Counted from the first letter of the stretch, positions 6,918-14,323 are shown. The stretch: 32,403 nucleotides of DNA from Clostridiales bacterium (GCA_004556545.1 SFGO01000020.1:1-32403); one strand, 5' to 3'. A program made the numbers and translations. Notes: generated from the letters alone by a model not told the origin.

Positions 6918-8252
6918 ATGGAACGCACCTACATCGCGCAGGCGCTCACCATGGCCGGTCAGACCGTCAAGGTGCAGGGCTTTGTAGAAAATAACCGCAA
7001 CGGCAAGTCCATGGCCTTTATCGTGCTGAAGGACATCACCGGCAAAATCCAGATCACCGTGGAAAAGGAAAAGCATCCTGACCTTTGCCCCGCGCTGGAT
7101 CAGCTCACCGGCGATTCCGTCATCACCGTGGTGGGCCAGGTCAATGCCAACGAATATGTGAAGCTCAACGGCGTTGAGCTGATCCCCGACAGCATCGTGA
7201 TCGAAAGCATCGCCGACCCGCTGCCCATCATCCGGGAAGAGATCCCCGCCACGAAAAAGCATCAGGCGGTGGAACGCTCCAGCATCGATCAGCGCATCGA
7301 CTACCGCTGGATCGACCTGCGCACCGACAAGAACCAGCTGATGTTCAAGGCGCAGACCGCGCTGGTAGCGGCTCTGCGGCAGTTCCTGCTGGACCATCAT
7401 TTCATCGAGATCCATACGCCCAAGCTGATCGGCGCGGCCAGCGAAAGCGGCGCGGATGTGTTCGAGGTCAAGTACTTCGACCGCAAGGCCTATCTGGCTC
7501 AGAGCCCTCAGTTCTATAAGCAGATGGCCATGGCCAGCGGCTTTGACCGAATCTTCGAGGTAGGCCCCGTGTTCCGCGCGGAGAAGTCCTACACCAACAA
7601 GCACACCACCGAATTCACCGGCTTCGACCTGGAGTTCAGCTACATCAACTCCTTCCGCGATGTAATGAAGATGGAAGAAGAGCTGCTGACCTACGCCCTC
7701 AAGGCCGTGAAAGAGGCCTATGGCGACGACATCCAGCGGGAATTCGGCCCGGAGGTCATCGTGCCCACGACGCCCTTCCCCGTTGTCAAGCTGGCCGATC
7801 TGTACGACGCGCTGGAAAAGGAATACGGCTACACCGTGCCTGAATCCGAAAAGGGCGACCTGACCACGGAAGCCGAGCGGCTGAGCTATGACTGGGTGAA
7901 GAAGCACTACAACCACGAGTTCCTCTTCATCACCGATTACAGCGCCGAGAAGCGTGCCTTCTATCACATGCGGGACGAAAACGGTGTGCCCATGGGCTAC
8001 GACCTGATCTGGCGCGGCGTGGAAATCACCACCGGCGCGCAGCGCGAGCATCGCTATGAGCAGCTGAAAGCGCAGGCGGACGAAAAGGGGCTGACCGAGG
8101 ACGTGAAGTTCTATCTGGAGTTCTTCAAGTACGGCTGCCCGCCCCACGGCGGCTTCGGTCTGGGCGTGGACCGTCTGACCATGCTGCTGCTGGGGCTGAA
8201 CATCAAGGAAGCCATGTTCATCTTCCGCGGCCCCAACCGACTGAATCCGTAA
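6918..8252 (+). CDS. aspS: Aspartyl-tRNA synthetase, archaeal/non-discriminating type
   Basis: A 444-residue class IIb tRNA synthetase. An OB-fold anticodon-binding domain fills about residues 1-105 (VKVQGFVENNRNGKSMAFIVLKD split by family pattern), followed by the catalytic core: GAASESGADVFEVKYF, the AspRS-type QSPQFYKQM, motif 2 FRAEKSYTNKHTTEF near 219 and motif 3 GFGLGVDRLTMLLLG near 412. It lacks the GAD insertion of the usual bacterial enzyme (about 590 residues), placing it with the archaeal-type AspRS, which in bacteria commonly charges both tRNA-Asp and tRNA-Asn and relies on GatCAB to amidate the latter. AsnRS was considered, but the QSPQ and FRAEKS signatures favour AspRS. AAGGAGG lies 9 nt before the ATG. 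It converges on yfbR through a shared hairpin. Confidence 0.85.
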   Translation: MERTYIAQALTMAGQTVKVQGFVENNRNGKSMAFIVLKDITGKIQITVEKEKHPDLCPALDQLTGDSVITVVGQVNANEYVKLNGVELIPDSIVIESIADPLPIIREEIPATKKHQAVERSSIDQRIDYRWIDLRTDKNQLMFKAQTALVAALRQFLLDHHFIEIHTPKLIGAASESGADVFEVKYFDRKAYLAQSPQFYKQMAMASGFDRIFEVGPVFRAEKSYTNKHTTEFTGFDLEFSYINSFRDVMKMEEELLTYALKAVKEAYGDDIQREFGPEVIVPTTPFPVVKLADLYDALEKEYGYTVPESEKGDLTTEAERLSYDWVKKHYNHEFLFITDYSAEKRAFYHMRDENGVPMGYDLIWRGVEITTGAQREHRYEQLKAQADEKGLTEDVKFYLEFFKYGCPPHGGFGLGVDRLTMLLLGLNIKEAMFIFRGPNRLNP

Positions 8253-8263
8253 AATGGAATTGC

Positions 8264-8301
8264 AAAAACCGCCTGACGAAGTTTTTCCGTCAGGCGGTTT
8301 T
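8264..8301. terminator. Bidirectional terminator between aspS and yfbR
   Basis: AAAACCGCCTGACG and CGTCAGGCGGTTTT form a perfect 14-bp stem, with A-rich sequence on the left and T-rich sequence on the right. It ends transcripts of both convergent genes; the yfbR stop is only 5 bp away. Confidence 0.9.
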
Positions 8302-8305
8302 GCTT

Positions 8306-8890
8306 TTACACTTGGCTCAAATCATCCAGCGACATGGTAAAGCTGTTCACAAACAGCTTCAGGAAGGTTTCGACTTCCGGCAAGTCGCTCTTTTGCAGGC
8401 TCTTCCAGATGGTTTCCTTGGCTTGCAGGAACTCCCGATTGCCCAGCTTTTCCTCCGTGACGCACTTCAGATAGGCGCTGATGCGGTCGGCAGCCTTCAC
8501 CAGCTTCCATTCCACGCTGGTTTCGTCCGGCTGCAGATAAGGCTCAAAGCCCCTCTTCATATCCTCCGGCAGCATGTCCAATAGCTGCTGACGGGCCGTA
8601 AATTCGATCTCCTGATAAGCATCCTGAATGGCAGGGTTCTTGTATTTGATGGGGGTCGGCAAATCGCCGGTGATGGCCTCGCTGGCGTCGTGATACAGGG
8701 CGATCACCGTCACCCGCTCCGGGTCCACCTGACGGCCGAAACGTTCCCAGCCCAGCATGGCCAGCCCGTGGGCGATCACCGCCGTCTGCATGCTGTGTTC
8801 CATGTCGTTTTCCGATTCCGTGTTGCGCATCAGGCCCCAGCGGCGGATCAGCTTCAACCGATCCAGATAGGCAAAAAAAGGATAATCCAT
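8306..8890 (-). CDS. yfbR: 5'-deoxynucleotidase, YfbR family HD phosphohydrolase
   Basis: A 194-residue HD-domain protein that aligns end to end with E. coli YfbR, which removes phosphate from deoxyribonucleoside 5'-monophosphates in the cytosol with a divalent metal. The metal ligands are in place: H32 (MEHS), H67-D68 (ALYHDASE) and D135 (VKAADRISAYLK). The family blocks FFAYLDRLKLIRRWGLMRN at the start, TGDLPTPIKY and the C-terminal MSLDDLSQ are also present. AAAGGAG sits 6 nt before the ATG. It appears to be a single-gene unit with its own extended -10 promoter, ending at the terminator shared with aspS. Confidence 0.92.
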   Translation of the reverse strand: MDYPFFAYLDRLKLIRRWGLMRNTESENDMEHSMQTAVIAHGLAMLGWERFGRQVDPERVTVIALYHDASEAITGDLPTPIKYKNPAIQDAYQEIEFTARQQLLDMLPEDMKRGFEPYLQPDETSVEWKLVKAADRISAYLKCVTEEKLGNREFLQAKETIWKSLQKSDLPEVETFLKLFVNSFTMSLDDLSQV

Positions 8891-8953
8891 TCCATGCTCC
8901 TTTGTCAGCCAAAGCGGCTTTTGTGTTTGCCCGGTTCAAAACGGGCGCTTGTT

Positions 8954-8983
8954 ATTATAGCATTTCCCGGCGAGCCGGCACAA
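8954..8983 (-). promoter_or_regulatory. Promoter of yfbR
   Basis: On the minus strand, TATAAT (8959-8954) is preceded by TGC, making an extended -10. TTGTGC lies 18 nt upstream (8983-8978) as a weak -35. The leader to the yfbR start is about 60 nt. Confidence 0.65.
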
Positions 8984-9023
8984 CCGCAGGATGTTGCGGC
9001 CCGTTTTCCACACAGACACAAGA

Positions 9024-9055
9024 CAGCGCCGCCCGTGTACCAGACGGGCGGCGCT
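9024..9055 (-). terminator. Hairpin downstream of thiT, probable terminator
   Basis: CAGCGCCGCCCGT and ACGGGCGGCGCTG form a perfect 13-bp stem about 60 bp after the thiT stop. The following minus-strand sequence (TCTTGTGTCTGTGTGG) is only moderately T-rich, so termination efficiency is uncertain. Confidence 0.55.
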
Positions 9056-9116
9056 GCGGAATCGGTATTTCTCTACGCACCTCTGCATAGAGACGGCTTA
9101 TGTCCAGTCAGGGGAC

Positions 9117-9710
9117 TTAAGCAGCTTTGGGAGATTTGAGGTCTTCGCCCAGCCAGTAGCGCTTCAGAGGCTTGTAGCTCAGGGCGGCTACGATGCTGGT
9201 GATGACCATTTCCGGCACCATGTAGGAACCGTTGTAAGCGATGGACCACACGGCGGGAGCCCAGCCCACGCTGTTGGGCCACAGTACTTCCCAGATCAGC
9301 ACGCCGCTGAGGAAGTGGCACAGCAGCCGCAGGGCAAAGGTGAACACGATGCCCACCACAATGGAGACGCAGCGGTTCTTGATCACGCCGTTGAAGCAGG
9401 CGGCGAAACCGATGACGGTATAGGCCACCACATAGTCCAGCAGGATAATGCCGATGGCCGTCAGCGCGTCAGGCGCATACTGCACGTTGCTCAGCCCCAG
9501 CATCAGCTGAATCAGGCTGTACAGCAGCGCGGAGCCTACGCCCCACTTGGTGCCGTGACGATGAGCGATCATGACCAGAGGCAGCATGCTGCAAAAAGTA
9601 ATGCCGCCGCCCAGCGCCCACGCGCCCTTGAACTCAAACAGGCTCAGTACCGTACCCACGGCCACCAGAATGGCGCACTCCACCAGACGGCGAATGGTTT
9701 TAGAATCCAT
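9117..9710 (-). CDS. thiT: Thiamine ECF transporter S component ThiT
   Basis: A 197-residue membrane protein with about six hydrophobic segments, matching ThiT (YuaJ), the substrate-binding S component that works with a shared ECF energising module (ATPases plus EcfT) to import thiamine. Family features are the AALxYSLIQLMLGL region, the YVVAYTVIGFAACF helix, the HFLSGVLIWEVLW segment and AVWSIAYNGSYMVPE; Lactococcus ThiT has comparable HFIAGIIFW and AYSLAVNG blocks. The ATG at 9710 (MDSKTIRR) follows GGAGG by 8 nt; upstream ATGs in the same frame fall in the leader and lack a site. A TPP riboswitch in the leader confirms the thiamine link. No ECF genes are in the window, so the module is encoded elsewhere. 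Confidence 0.9.
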   Translation of the reverse strand: MDSKTIRRLVECAILVAVGTVLSLFEFKGAWALGGGITFCSMLPLVMIAHRHGTKWGVGSALLYSLIQLMLGLSNVQYAPDALTAIGIILLDYVVAYTVIGFAACFNGVIKNRCVSIVVGIVFTFALRLLCHFLSGVLIWEVLWPNSVGWAPAVWSIAYNGSYMVPEMVITSIVAALSYKPLKRYWLGEDLKSPKAA

Positions 9711-9745
9711 GGTTTCTTCCTCCGTTTCCCGTAATTCCATACGGT

Positions 9746-9785
9746 GAAAATGAAAATGCCCACCCTGCCAGCATGCAGCGTGAGC
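9746..9785 (-). terminator. Candidate riboswitch-controlled terminator before thiT
   Basis: On the minus strand GCTCAC (9785-9780) pairs with GTGGGC (9763-9758), with an inner CTGC/GCAG pairing, followed by ATTTTCATTTTC. It lies about 25 nt past the TPP aptamer and before the thiT ribosome site, as expected of an expression platform. The stem is interrupted, so the exact fold is approximate. Confidence 0.55.
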
Positions 9786-9810
9786 CATCAAGAAACGCGG
9801 ATTTCATTGA

Positions 9811-9900
9811 TTCCTACGCCGGCATTACCCGGATCAGGTTCAAGGGTCCCGGGCTTCGCCCGATCTCAGCCAGCCCTGTTCGGCCAGCACCCCTGCGCTC
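9811..9900 (-). ncRNA. TPP riboswitch (THI element) controlling thiT
   Basis: Read on the minus strand, the region carries the conserved TPP aptamer blocks in order: CAGGGGTGCTGG near the 5' side, GGCTGAGATC, a short hairpin, GACCCTTGAACCTGATC and the closing CCGGGTAATGCCGGCGTAGG. High TPP should stop thiT expression, most likely through the hairpin at 9758-9785. The aptamer sits only on the transporter transcript; thiN, transcribed the other way, escapes it. Confidence 0.95.
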
Positions 9901-9919
9901 TTTGGATGAGCACGGTGTT

Positions 9920-9948
9920 ATTATACAAAGCGCGTCTTCGTTTGTCAA
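9920..9948 (-). promoter_or_regulatory. Promoter of the TPP riboswitch-thiT transcript
   Basis: On the minus strand, consensus TTGACA (9948-9943), a 17-nt spacer and consensus TATAAT (9925-9920). Transcription would start near 9913, just upstream of the aptamer. The -35 overlaps that of the divergent thiN promoter. Confidence 0.9.
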
Positions 9949-9970
9949 TCCTCTTTTTTCGTGCTACAAT
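9942..9970 (+). promoter_or_regulatory. Promoter of thiN, back-to-back with the thiT promoter
   Basis: TTGTCA (9942-9947), a 17-nt spacer and TACAAT (9965-9970) preceded by TGC (extended -10). Five bases of its -35 are also part of the opposite-strand TTGACA. RNA polymerase should not be able to occupy both promoters at once. Confidence 0.85.
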
Positions 9971-10003
9971 GAACCATGAAAAACGCGGAGGGGAGACGGA
10001 ACC

Positions 10004-10636
10004 ATGGAAACCTGCTACATTGTCGGCGCGGGCAATTTTACCGCTCGCGGTCTGACGCCTGCCGAAGGCGATCTGCTGATCGCTGCGGACGGCGGATATG
10101 ACTGGCTTTTGCAAAGCGGGCTGACGCCCCAATTTTTGCTGGGCGATCTGGATTCGTTGGGCCGTCTGCCCGTTCTGCCGCCGGAAACCCGTCTGCTTCG
10201 CTACCCGGTGGAGAAGGACGATACCGACACGGCGCTGGCGCTGGAAGAAGGCTGGAACCGCGGCTACCGCTCCTTTGCCCTGTACGGCTGCACCGGCGGA
10301 CGGCCCGATCATTTTCTGGCCAACCTGCAGACCATGGCCCGCTATGCCCGGATGGGCGCGCAGATCCGCATGACGGATCCTGACTATGACGTTTTCGCCC
10401 TGCACAACGGAACCATGGCGCTGCCCGAGCGGCCAAGCAACACGCTAGTCAGTGTTTTCTGCCACGGCAACGAAGCTCACGGCGTTACGCTGGAGGGGCT
10501 TCAGTATCCTTTGCACGATGCGTCCCTTTGCTGCGATATTCCGCTGGGCGTGAGCAATCATTATGTTGGAGAGCATCCGAAAATCAGTGTTCGGGAAGGA
10601 ACGCTGCTGGTGATCGTTTATCAGAGTCAGCAATAA
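10004..10636 (+). CDS. thiN: Thiamine pyrophosphokinase
   Basis: A 210-residue enzyme that makes thiamine pyrophosphate from thiamine and ATP. The family blocks are clear: the IVGAG start, AADGGYDWLL, the GDLDSLG metal-binding motif, KDDTDTALALEEG and the GCTGGRPDH loop in the catalytic domain (1 to about 120), then a C-terminal TPK B1-binding domain ending PLGVSNHYVGEHPKISVREG. Length matches the family. The ATG at 10004 follows GGAGGGGAG. It is transcribed away from thiT, and together they form a salvage route: import thiamine, then activate it. A terminator hairpin lies directly behind it, now duplicated around repeat copy C. Confidence 0.93.
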   Translation: METCYIVGAGNFTARGLTPAEGDLLIAADGGYDWLLQSGLTPQFLLGDLDSLGRLPVLPPETRLLRYPVEKDDTDTALALEEGWNRGYRSFALYGCTGGRPDHFLANLQTMARYARMGAQIRMTDPDYDVFALHNGTMALPERPSNTLVSVFCHGNEAHGVTLEGLQYPLHDASLCCDIPLGVSNHYVGEHPKISVREGTLLVIVYQSQQ

Positions 10637-10640
10637 AATA

Positions 10641-10667
10641 CGGCGCGGAAATTGTCTTCCGCGCCGC
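10641..10667 (+). repeat. 27-bp terminator-like hairpin, left direct copy flanking repeat C
   Basis: GGCGCGGAA and TTCCGCGCC form a 9-bp stem right after thiN. Bases 10641-10667 match 10908-10934 at 26 of 27 positions in direct orientation, and the two abut repeat copy C exactly on either side. This left copy has no T tract behind it (CAGTCTGTC follows). Confidence 0.85.
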
Positions 10668-10907
10668 CAGTCTGTCGAAAAACCCAAGTTGGCCGTCAGC
10701 GCCCGCAAACAGCGCTTTGCGGCCCGCTCCGCCGGGCGTGGCGGGCTTCGGACTGCGGTAGCCCTTCGGGCTGTCCTCGTCCTCGGTGCTGCGCACCCTT
10801 AAGCTGGTTTGCGGGGAAAATGTTGCGGCATAAGGGTTAGGGGCTCCGCCCCTATAACCCCGGCAGGAGGCAGTGCCTCCTGCACCTCCACTTTTTTTGA
10901 CACTCTG
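10668..10907 (-). repeat. Modular intergenic hairpin repeat, copy C (complete, short form)
   Basis: Complete 240-bp copy in minus orientation: it begins on the plus strand with CAGTCTGTCGAAAAA and ends TTTTTTTGACACTCTG. Relative to copies B and D it lacks the whole block from CTCAATCGTCG to the ACGGTG before CCTGCCGGGG; GCAGGAGGC-ACT-GCCTCCTGC (9-bp hairpin) joins straight to that block. The loop of the CCCGCAAAC/GTTTGCGGG stem has been enlarged by a cassette with GGTGC-GCA-GCACC and AGCCC-GAA-GGGCT hairpins, shared with copy D. It is flanked by 27-bp direct repeats. Confidence 0.85.
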
Positions 10908-10940
10908 CGGCGCGGAAGTTGTCTTCCGCGCCGCTTTTCT
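10908..10940 (+). terminator. Terminator hairpin, right direct copy (original thiN terminator?)
   Basis: GGCGCGGAAG and CTTCCGCGCC form a perfect 10-bp stem with loop TTGT, followed by GCTTTTCTTT. It looks like the intact rho-independent terminator of thiN, now separated from the gene by repeat copy C. On the minus strand it has no T tract, so it is not an obvious terminator for the oad cluster that ends at 10955. Confidence 0.7.
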
Positions 10941-10954
10941 TTCCCCGAAACGTT

Positions 10955-11440
10955 TCAGGCCGCCCTTACATCCGCCACCATCATATCGTTGCTGATGATG
11001 GTCACGCGGCTGCCCAGGGGCAGATCGGGCCATTCCTTTTTCAAATCGAAATAATAGAGCCGGTCGTCCTTGCCGTCGTCCTTTTCGCCGATGTTGATCA
11101 TCACCGGCCGGCACTGAACGCCGTTCTTCTCGCAGACCTGCTCCCCGACTTCCTTCAGCAGGCCCGTATTCTCATGCCGACGGCCATGAAGCATGTTCTG
11201 CACATGGCGTTCGTAGAAAATCACCGGACGGACGCACAGGCCGAAATAGAAAAGGAAATATCCGCCGCCCACTACTGTCAGCGCCGCTGTCAGCCGCCAC
11301 AGCGTATCGCTGCGGCTGGTCTGACCATAGACAAAAACGGCGATCGCCACAGCAAGGAGCACTGCTGCCGGAACGATGGCGATCCATAACCGCTTCCGTT
11401 TCATTGTAACGATATTTTGCAGTTCCTCGTCCGTATACAC
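10955..11440 (-). CDS. Unknown two-helix membrane protein in the oad cluster
   Basis: I do not recognise this protein. From a GTG at 11440 it is 161 residues: a basic N-terminus (TMKRKRLW), two hydrophobic helices at about 18-38 and 48-68, then a soluble part of about 90 residues with a charged stretch GEKDDGKDD and an ending rich in beta-strand character (GSRVTIISNDMMVADV). The GTG follows AGAAGGTG and lies 22 bp after oadG; the ATG at 11512 would overlap oadG by 50 bp and is less likely. As the last gene in an oadB-oadG-this order, it may help the Na+-pump complex assemble, but nothing in the sequence proves that. Confidence 0.65.
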   Translation of the reverse strand: MYTDEELQNIVTMKRKRLWIAIVPAAVLLAVAIAVFVYGQTSRSDTLWRLTAALTVVGGGYFLFYFGLCVRPVIFYERHVQNMLHGRRHENTGLLKEVGEQVCEKNGVQCRPVMINIGEKDDGKDDRLYYFDLKKEWPDLPLGSRVTIISNDMMVADVRAA

Positions 11441-11462
11441 GTTTTCACCTTCTGACTTCCGC

Positions 11463-11645
11463 TTACTTTTCGTCCTTGGTTCCAATGTGCTGCATGAGCT
11501 TGATCGTCGCAAAGAACAGCCCCAGCACCAGAAACACGCCCAGCAGACCGATGACGGTAGTCAAAAGCCCCTTGGTCATCAGCGGCAGAGACGCCAGATT
11601 TCCCGCAGCGGCCTCCGCCGCGCTCAACGCAAACAATGCTTTCAT
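11463..11645 (-). CDS. OadG-family sodium-pump decarboxylase gamma/delta subunit
   Basis: A 60-residue membrane protein with one helix (residues about 26-50) containing TVIGLLGVFLVLGLFFATIK, typical of the OadG family, which anchors and stabilises biotin-dependent Na+-pumping decarboxylases (oxaloacetate, methylmalonyl-CoA or glutaconyl-CoA types). It is shorter than oxaloacetate decarboxylase gamma and lacks the proline/alanine linker and histidine-rich tail. GGAGG precedes the ATG, and it starts 26 bp after the oadB stop. The position next to OadB supports the call more than the sequence alone. Confidence 0.75.
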   Translation of the reverse strand: MKALFALSAAEAAAGNLASLPLMTKGLLTTVIGLLGVFLVLGLFFATIKLMQHIGTKDEK

Positions 11646-11671
11646 TGATCCATTCCTCCCGCTTTCATCGC

Positions 11672-12892
11672 TTACCAGACATTGCCCAGCATCATGCCCA
11701 CCAGAGTGATGACCATGCCGCCTGCCACGATGGAGCCCAGCTGGCCGGATACGTTGGCGCTGATGGACTGCATCAGAATGAAGTTATAGGGATCCTCTTC
11801 CTTGGCCATTTTCTGAATAACCCGGGCGCTCATGGGGAAGGCGGAAATGCCCGCCGCGCCGATCATGGGGTTGATCTTGTTCTTGCGGAACAGGTTCAGG
11901 AACTTGGCAAACAGCACGCCGCCCGCCGTATCAAACACGAAGGCGAACAGGCCCAGCGCCAGAATCAGCAGCGTATCCATCCGCAGGAAATTGGCAGCCA
12001 CCATGGTAGAGCCGATGGCCAGACCCAGCAGGATCGTCACCAGATTGGCCAGCTCGTTCTGAGCGGTCTTGCTCAGCCGTTCCAGCACGCCGCACTCGCG
12101 AATCAGGTTGCCGAACATCAGACTGCCCACCAGCGGCGCGCTCATGGGCACCACTACGCCCGCCACCACCGTTACGATAACGGGGAACAGGATCAGCGCC
12201 AGCTTGGAGGCCCGTTCTTCGGTGTAGGTCATGCGGATCATGCGCTCTTCCTTGGAGGTCAGGGCGCGGATGACCGGGGGCTGAATCACCGGCACCAGCG
12301 ACATGTAGCTGTACGCCGCTACGCTGATGGGGGCCATGTAGTCCGCCAGCTTGAAATGGTTGGCCACATACAAGGTGGTGGGGCCGTCCGCCGCGCCGAT
12401 GATGCCGATGGCCGAAGCCAGCCGCAGGATCAGGCTGTCGTTGCCCGCCGTCTGGGGCAGCACGATGGGGATCAGCACCAGAGAAAGCAGGAACGTGGCG
12501 AAGATGCCGAACTGGGCCGCCGCGCCGAAGAAGATCATGCTGGGATCCTTCAACAGCGGCGAGAAATCGATCATGGCGCCTACGGCGATAAAGATCAGCA
12601 CCGGGAACAGCTCGTTCTTGATTCCGGCGTTGAACAGCACCGTCAGGAAGCCCTCGGAACCCAGCACGCTGGCCGTGGCGCTGCCCGTGACCTGATCGAT
12701 CACCGGCGGCAGATTGGCCAAAATCGCGCCGAAGCCGATAGGCAGCAGCAGGGCGGGTTCATAGTCCTTCTTGATGGCCAGATAGATCAGTACGCCGGAA
12801 ATGACAAACATCACCAGCGTTTTCAGGCCCTCCGCCGTGAAGAGATACAGCACGCCGGAAAAAAGCTCCTTGAGCAGTCCCAGAATATCCAC
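11672..12892 (-). CDS. oadB: Sodium ion-translocating decarboxylase beta subunit
   Basis: A 406-residue integral membrane protein of the OadB/MmdB/GcdB family, the subunit that decarboxylates carboxybiotin and exports Na+. Family blocks are present: GAMIDFSPLL, GIIGAADGPTTLYV, AAYSYMSLVPVIQPP and NPMIGAAGISAFPMSARV near the C-terminus, among about 9-11 hydrophobic segments. The start is taken as the GTG at 12892 because GGAGGAGG lies 7 nt upstream; a TTG at 12916 would place that site inside the gene. No alpha (carboxyltransferase) or biotin-carrier gene is next to it, so the substrate acid cannot be told. It leads the oadB-oadG-unknown operon behind a consensus promoter. Confidence 0.92.
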   Translation of the reverse strand: MDILGLLKELFSGVLYLFTAEGLKTLVMFVISGVLIYLAIKKDYEPALLLPIGFGAILANLPPVIDQVTGSATASVLGSEGFLTVLFNAGIKNELFPVLIFIAVGAMIDFSPLLKDPSMIFFGAAAQFGIFATFLLSLVLIPIVLPQTAGNDSLILRLASAIGIIGAADGPTTLYVANHFKLADYMAPISVAAYSYMSLVPVIQPPVIRALTSKEERMIRMTYTEERASKLALILFPVIVTVVAGVVVPMSAPLVGSLMFGNLIRECGVLERLSKTAQNELANLVTILLGLAIGSTMVAANFLRMDTLLILALGLFAFVFDTAGGVLFAKFLNLFRKNKINPMIGAAGISAFPMSARVIQKMAKEEDPYNFILMQSISANVSGQLGSIVAGGMVITLVGMMLGNVW

Positions 12893-12941
12893 AGTGAATC
12901 CTCCTCCAAAGCTCAATCACCAACGGGGCTAAGATGGTGTG

Positions 12942-12970
12942 AGTATATCATTTTTCCCTGTTCCTGTCAA
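12942..12970 (-). promoter_or_regulatory. Promoter of the oadB operon
   Basis: On the minus strand, TTGACA (12970-12965), a 17-nt spacer and TATACT (12947-12942). It lies 50 bp before the oadB start. Confidence 0.85.
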
Positions 12971-13049
12971 AACAGAAACAGGCTTTTTACACAGCTTAGC
13001 GGAATTTTGACATTCTTCTCCCCCATACTCCCGCCTGATGATTTCATGC

Positions 13050-13078
13050 TTTTCAAGCGCATCCCAAAATGCTACAAT
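13050..13078 (+). promoter_or_regulatory. Promoter of the iron alcohol dehydrogenase gene
   Basis: TACAAT at 13073-13078 preceded by TGC (extended -10), the same TGCTACAAT found at thiN. A weak -35, TTTTCA, lies at 13050-13055 with a 17-nt spacer. Confidence 0.6.
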
Positions 13079-13134
13079 AGTCCTGTGCAGAAAAACATCC
13101 CCCAAAAGATGATAAGCGCGAAAGGAGCCCTTTC

Positions 13135-14307
13135 ATGATTGATTTTTCGCTGCAAATTCCTACCAAAATTGATTTCGGCCGTGATTCCCTTTCCCACCTG
13201 GAAGAAGAGGTGCGCCGCTACGGCACGCGGGTGCTGCTGGTTTACGGCGGCGGAAGTATCAAACGGATCGGTCTTTATGACAAGGTCATGACCATTTTGA
13301 ACGGGCTGAACTGCCGCGTTTGGGAAATTTCCGGCGTAAAGCCCAACCCTCGTCTGGGTCTGGTGCGCGACGGCGTGACGCTCTGCAAAGAGCAGCAGAT
13401 TCAGCTGGTGCTCGCGGTAGGCGGCGGCAGCGCCATCGACACCGCCAAGGCCATTGCCAACGGCGCCTGCTATGACGGCGATCCGTGGGATCTGTTTGAA
13501 GGCAAGGGCAAAAACGACCATGTGCTTCCGCTGGGCGTCATTGTGACGATCCCGGCGGCAGGCAGTGAAATGAGCGATTCCAGCGTTATCACCCGGGAAG
13601 ACGACCTATGCAAGCGGGGCCGCAACACGCCGCTTAATTATCCCAAATTTTCCATTCTGAACCCGGAGTATACCTTCTCGCTTCCCGCCTTTCAGACGGC
13701 CTGCGGCGCGGTGGACATCATGGCTCACATGATGGAGCGTTACTTCACCAATACGGAGTCCGTCGAATTGATTGACCGCATGACCGAGGGCGCGCTGAAA
13801 ACGGTCATTCACAACGCCACCATCGTCCTCAAGCAGTCGGAGGATTACGACGCGCGGGCCGAGATCATGTGGGCGGCTGCGCTGGCGCACAATGGTCTGC
13901 TGGGCACGGGCCGCGTCACGGATTGGGCCAGCCACAAGCTGGAGCATGAACTGAGCGCCCTGTACGACATCGCCCACGGCGCGGGATTGGCCATCATTTT
14001 CCCCGCGTGGATGAAGTACGTTCTTTCCAAAGGCTGCGTTGGAAAGCTGCGTCAGTTTGCCGTCCGTGTGTTTGACGTGCCGGAGGATTTCGGCACGGAC
14101 GAAGCCATTGCCATGGAGGGCATTGCGCGGCTGGAGCGTTTCTACCGCTCGCTGGGTCTGACCACCACGCTGCATGAAAACGGCATCGGCGAAGAAAATC
14201 TGGGCCGTATGGCGCAGCGGGCCGTAGCAATGGGCGGCGGCAAGCTGGGCAATTACTATCCCATTCACGAGGAAGACGCGCAGGCGATTTACCGGCTGGC
14301 GCTGTAA
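13135..14307 (+). CDS. Iron-containing alcohol dehydrogenase (butanol dehydrogenase/YqhD type)
   Basis: A 390-residue group III alcohol dehydrogenase that reduces aldehydes to alcohols with NAD(P)H, cytosolic. The N-terminal nucleotide domain shows VLLVYGGGSIKRIG and LAVGGGSAIDTAK (NADPH-type pattern). The metal site is complete: D194 and H198 in AVDIMAHMMERYF, H267 in ASHKLEHEL and H281 in YDIAHGAGLAIIFP, matching the ligand positions of E. coli YqhD. IPAAGSEMS is the usual substrate-side block. AAAGGAG precedes the ATG. It fits a fermentative anaerobe disposing of aldehydes or reducing power. It stands alone between its promoter and a hairpin at 14324-14354, so its own substrate is unknown. 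Confidence 0.93.
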   Translation: MIDFSLQIPTKIDFGRDSLSHLEEEVRRYGTRVLLVYGGGSIKRIGLYDKVMTILNGLNCRVWEISGVKPNPRLGLVRDGVTLCKEQQIQLVLAVGGGSAIDTAKAIANGACYDGDPWDLFEGKGKNDHVLPLGVIVTIPAAGSEMSDSSVITREDDLCKRGRNTPLNYPKFSILNPEYTFSLPAFQTACGAVDIMAHMMERYFTNTESVELIDRMTEGALKTVIHNATIVLKQSEDYDARAEIMWAAALAHNGLLGTGRVTDWASHKLEHELSALYDIAHGAGLAIIFPAWMKYVLSKGCVGKLRQFAVRVFDVPEDFGTDEAIAMEGIARLERFYRSLGLTTTLHENGIGEENLGRMAQRAVAMGGGKLGNYYPIHEEDAQAIYRLAL

Positions 14308-14323
14308 AACCTCTGGGAGCAGC

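Noticed and set aside
6411..8147. 578-residue minus-strand ORF opposite aspS and the end of ispH-rpsA
   Set aside because: It is antisense to two convincing genes, has unusual composition and crosses the terminator at 6850-6879.
11636..13138. 500-residue plus-strand ORF opposite oadB
   Set aside because: It mirrors the strong codon bias of oadB, has low-complexity His/Gln/Arg-rich sequence, no ribosome site and no recognisable domain.
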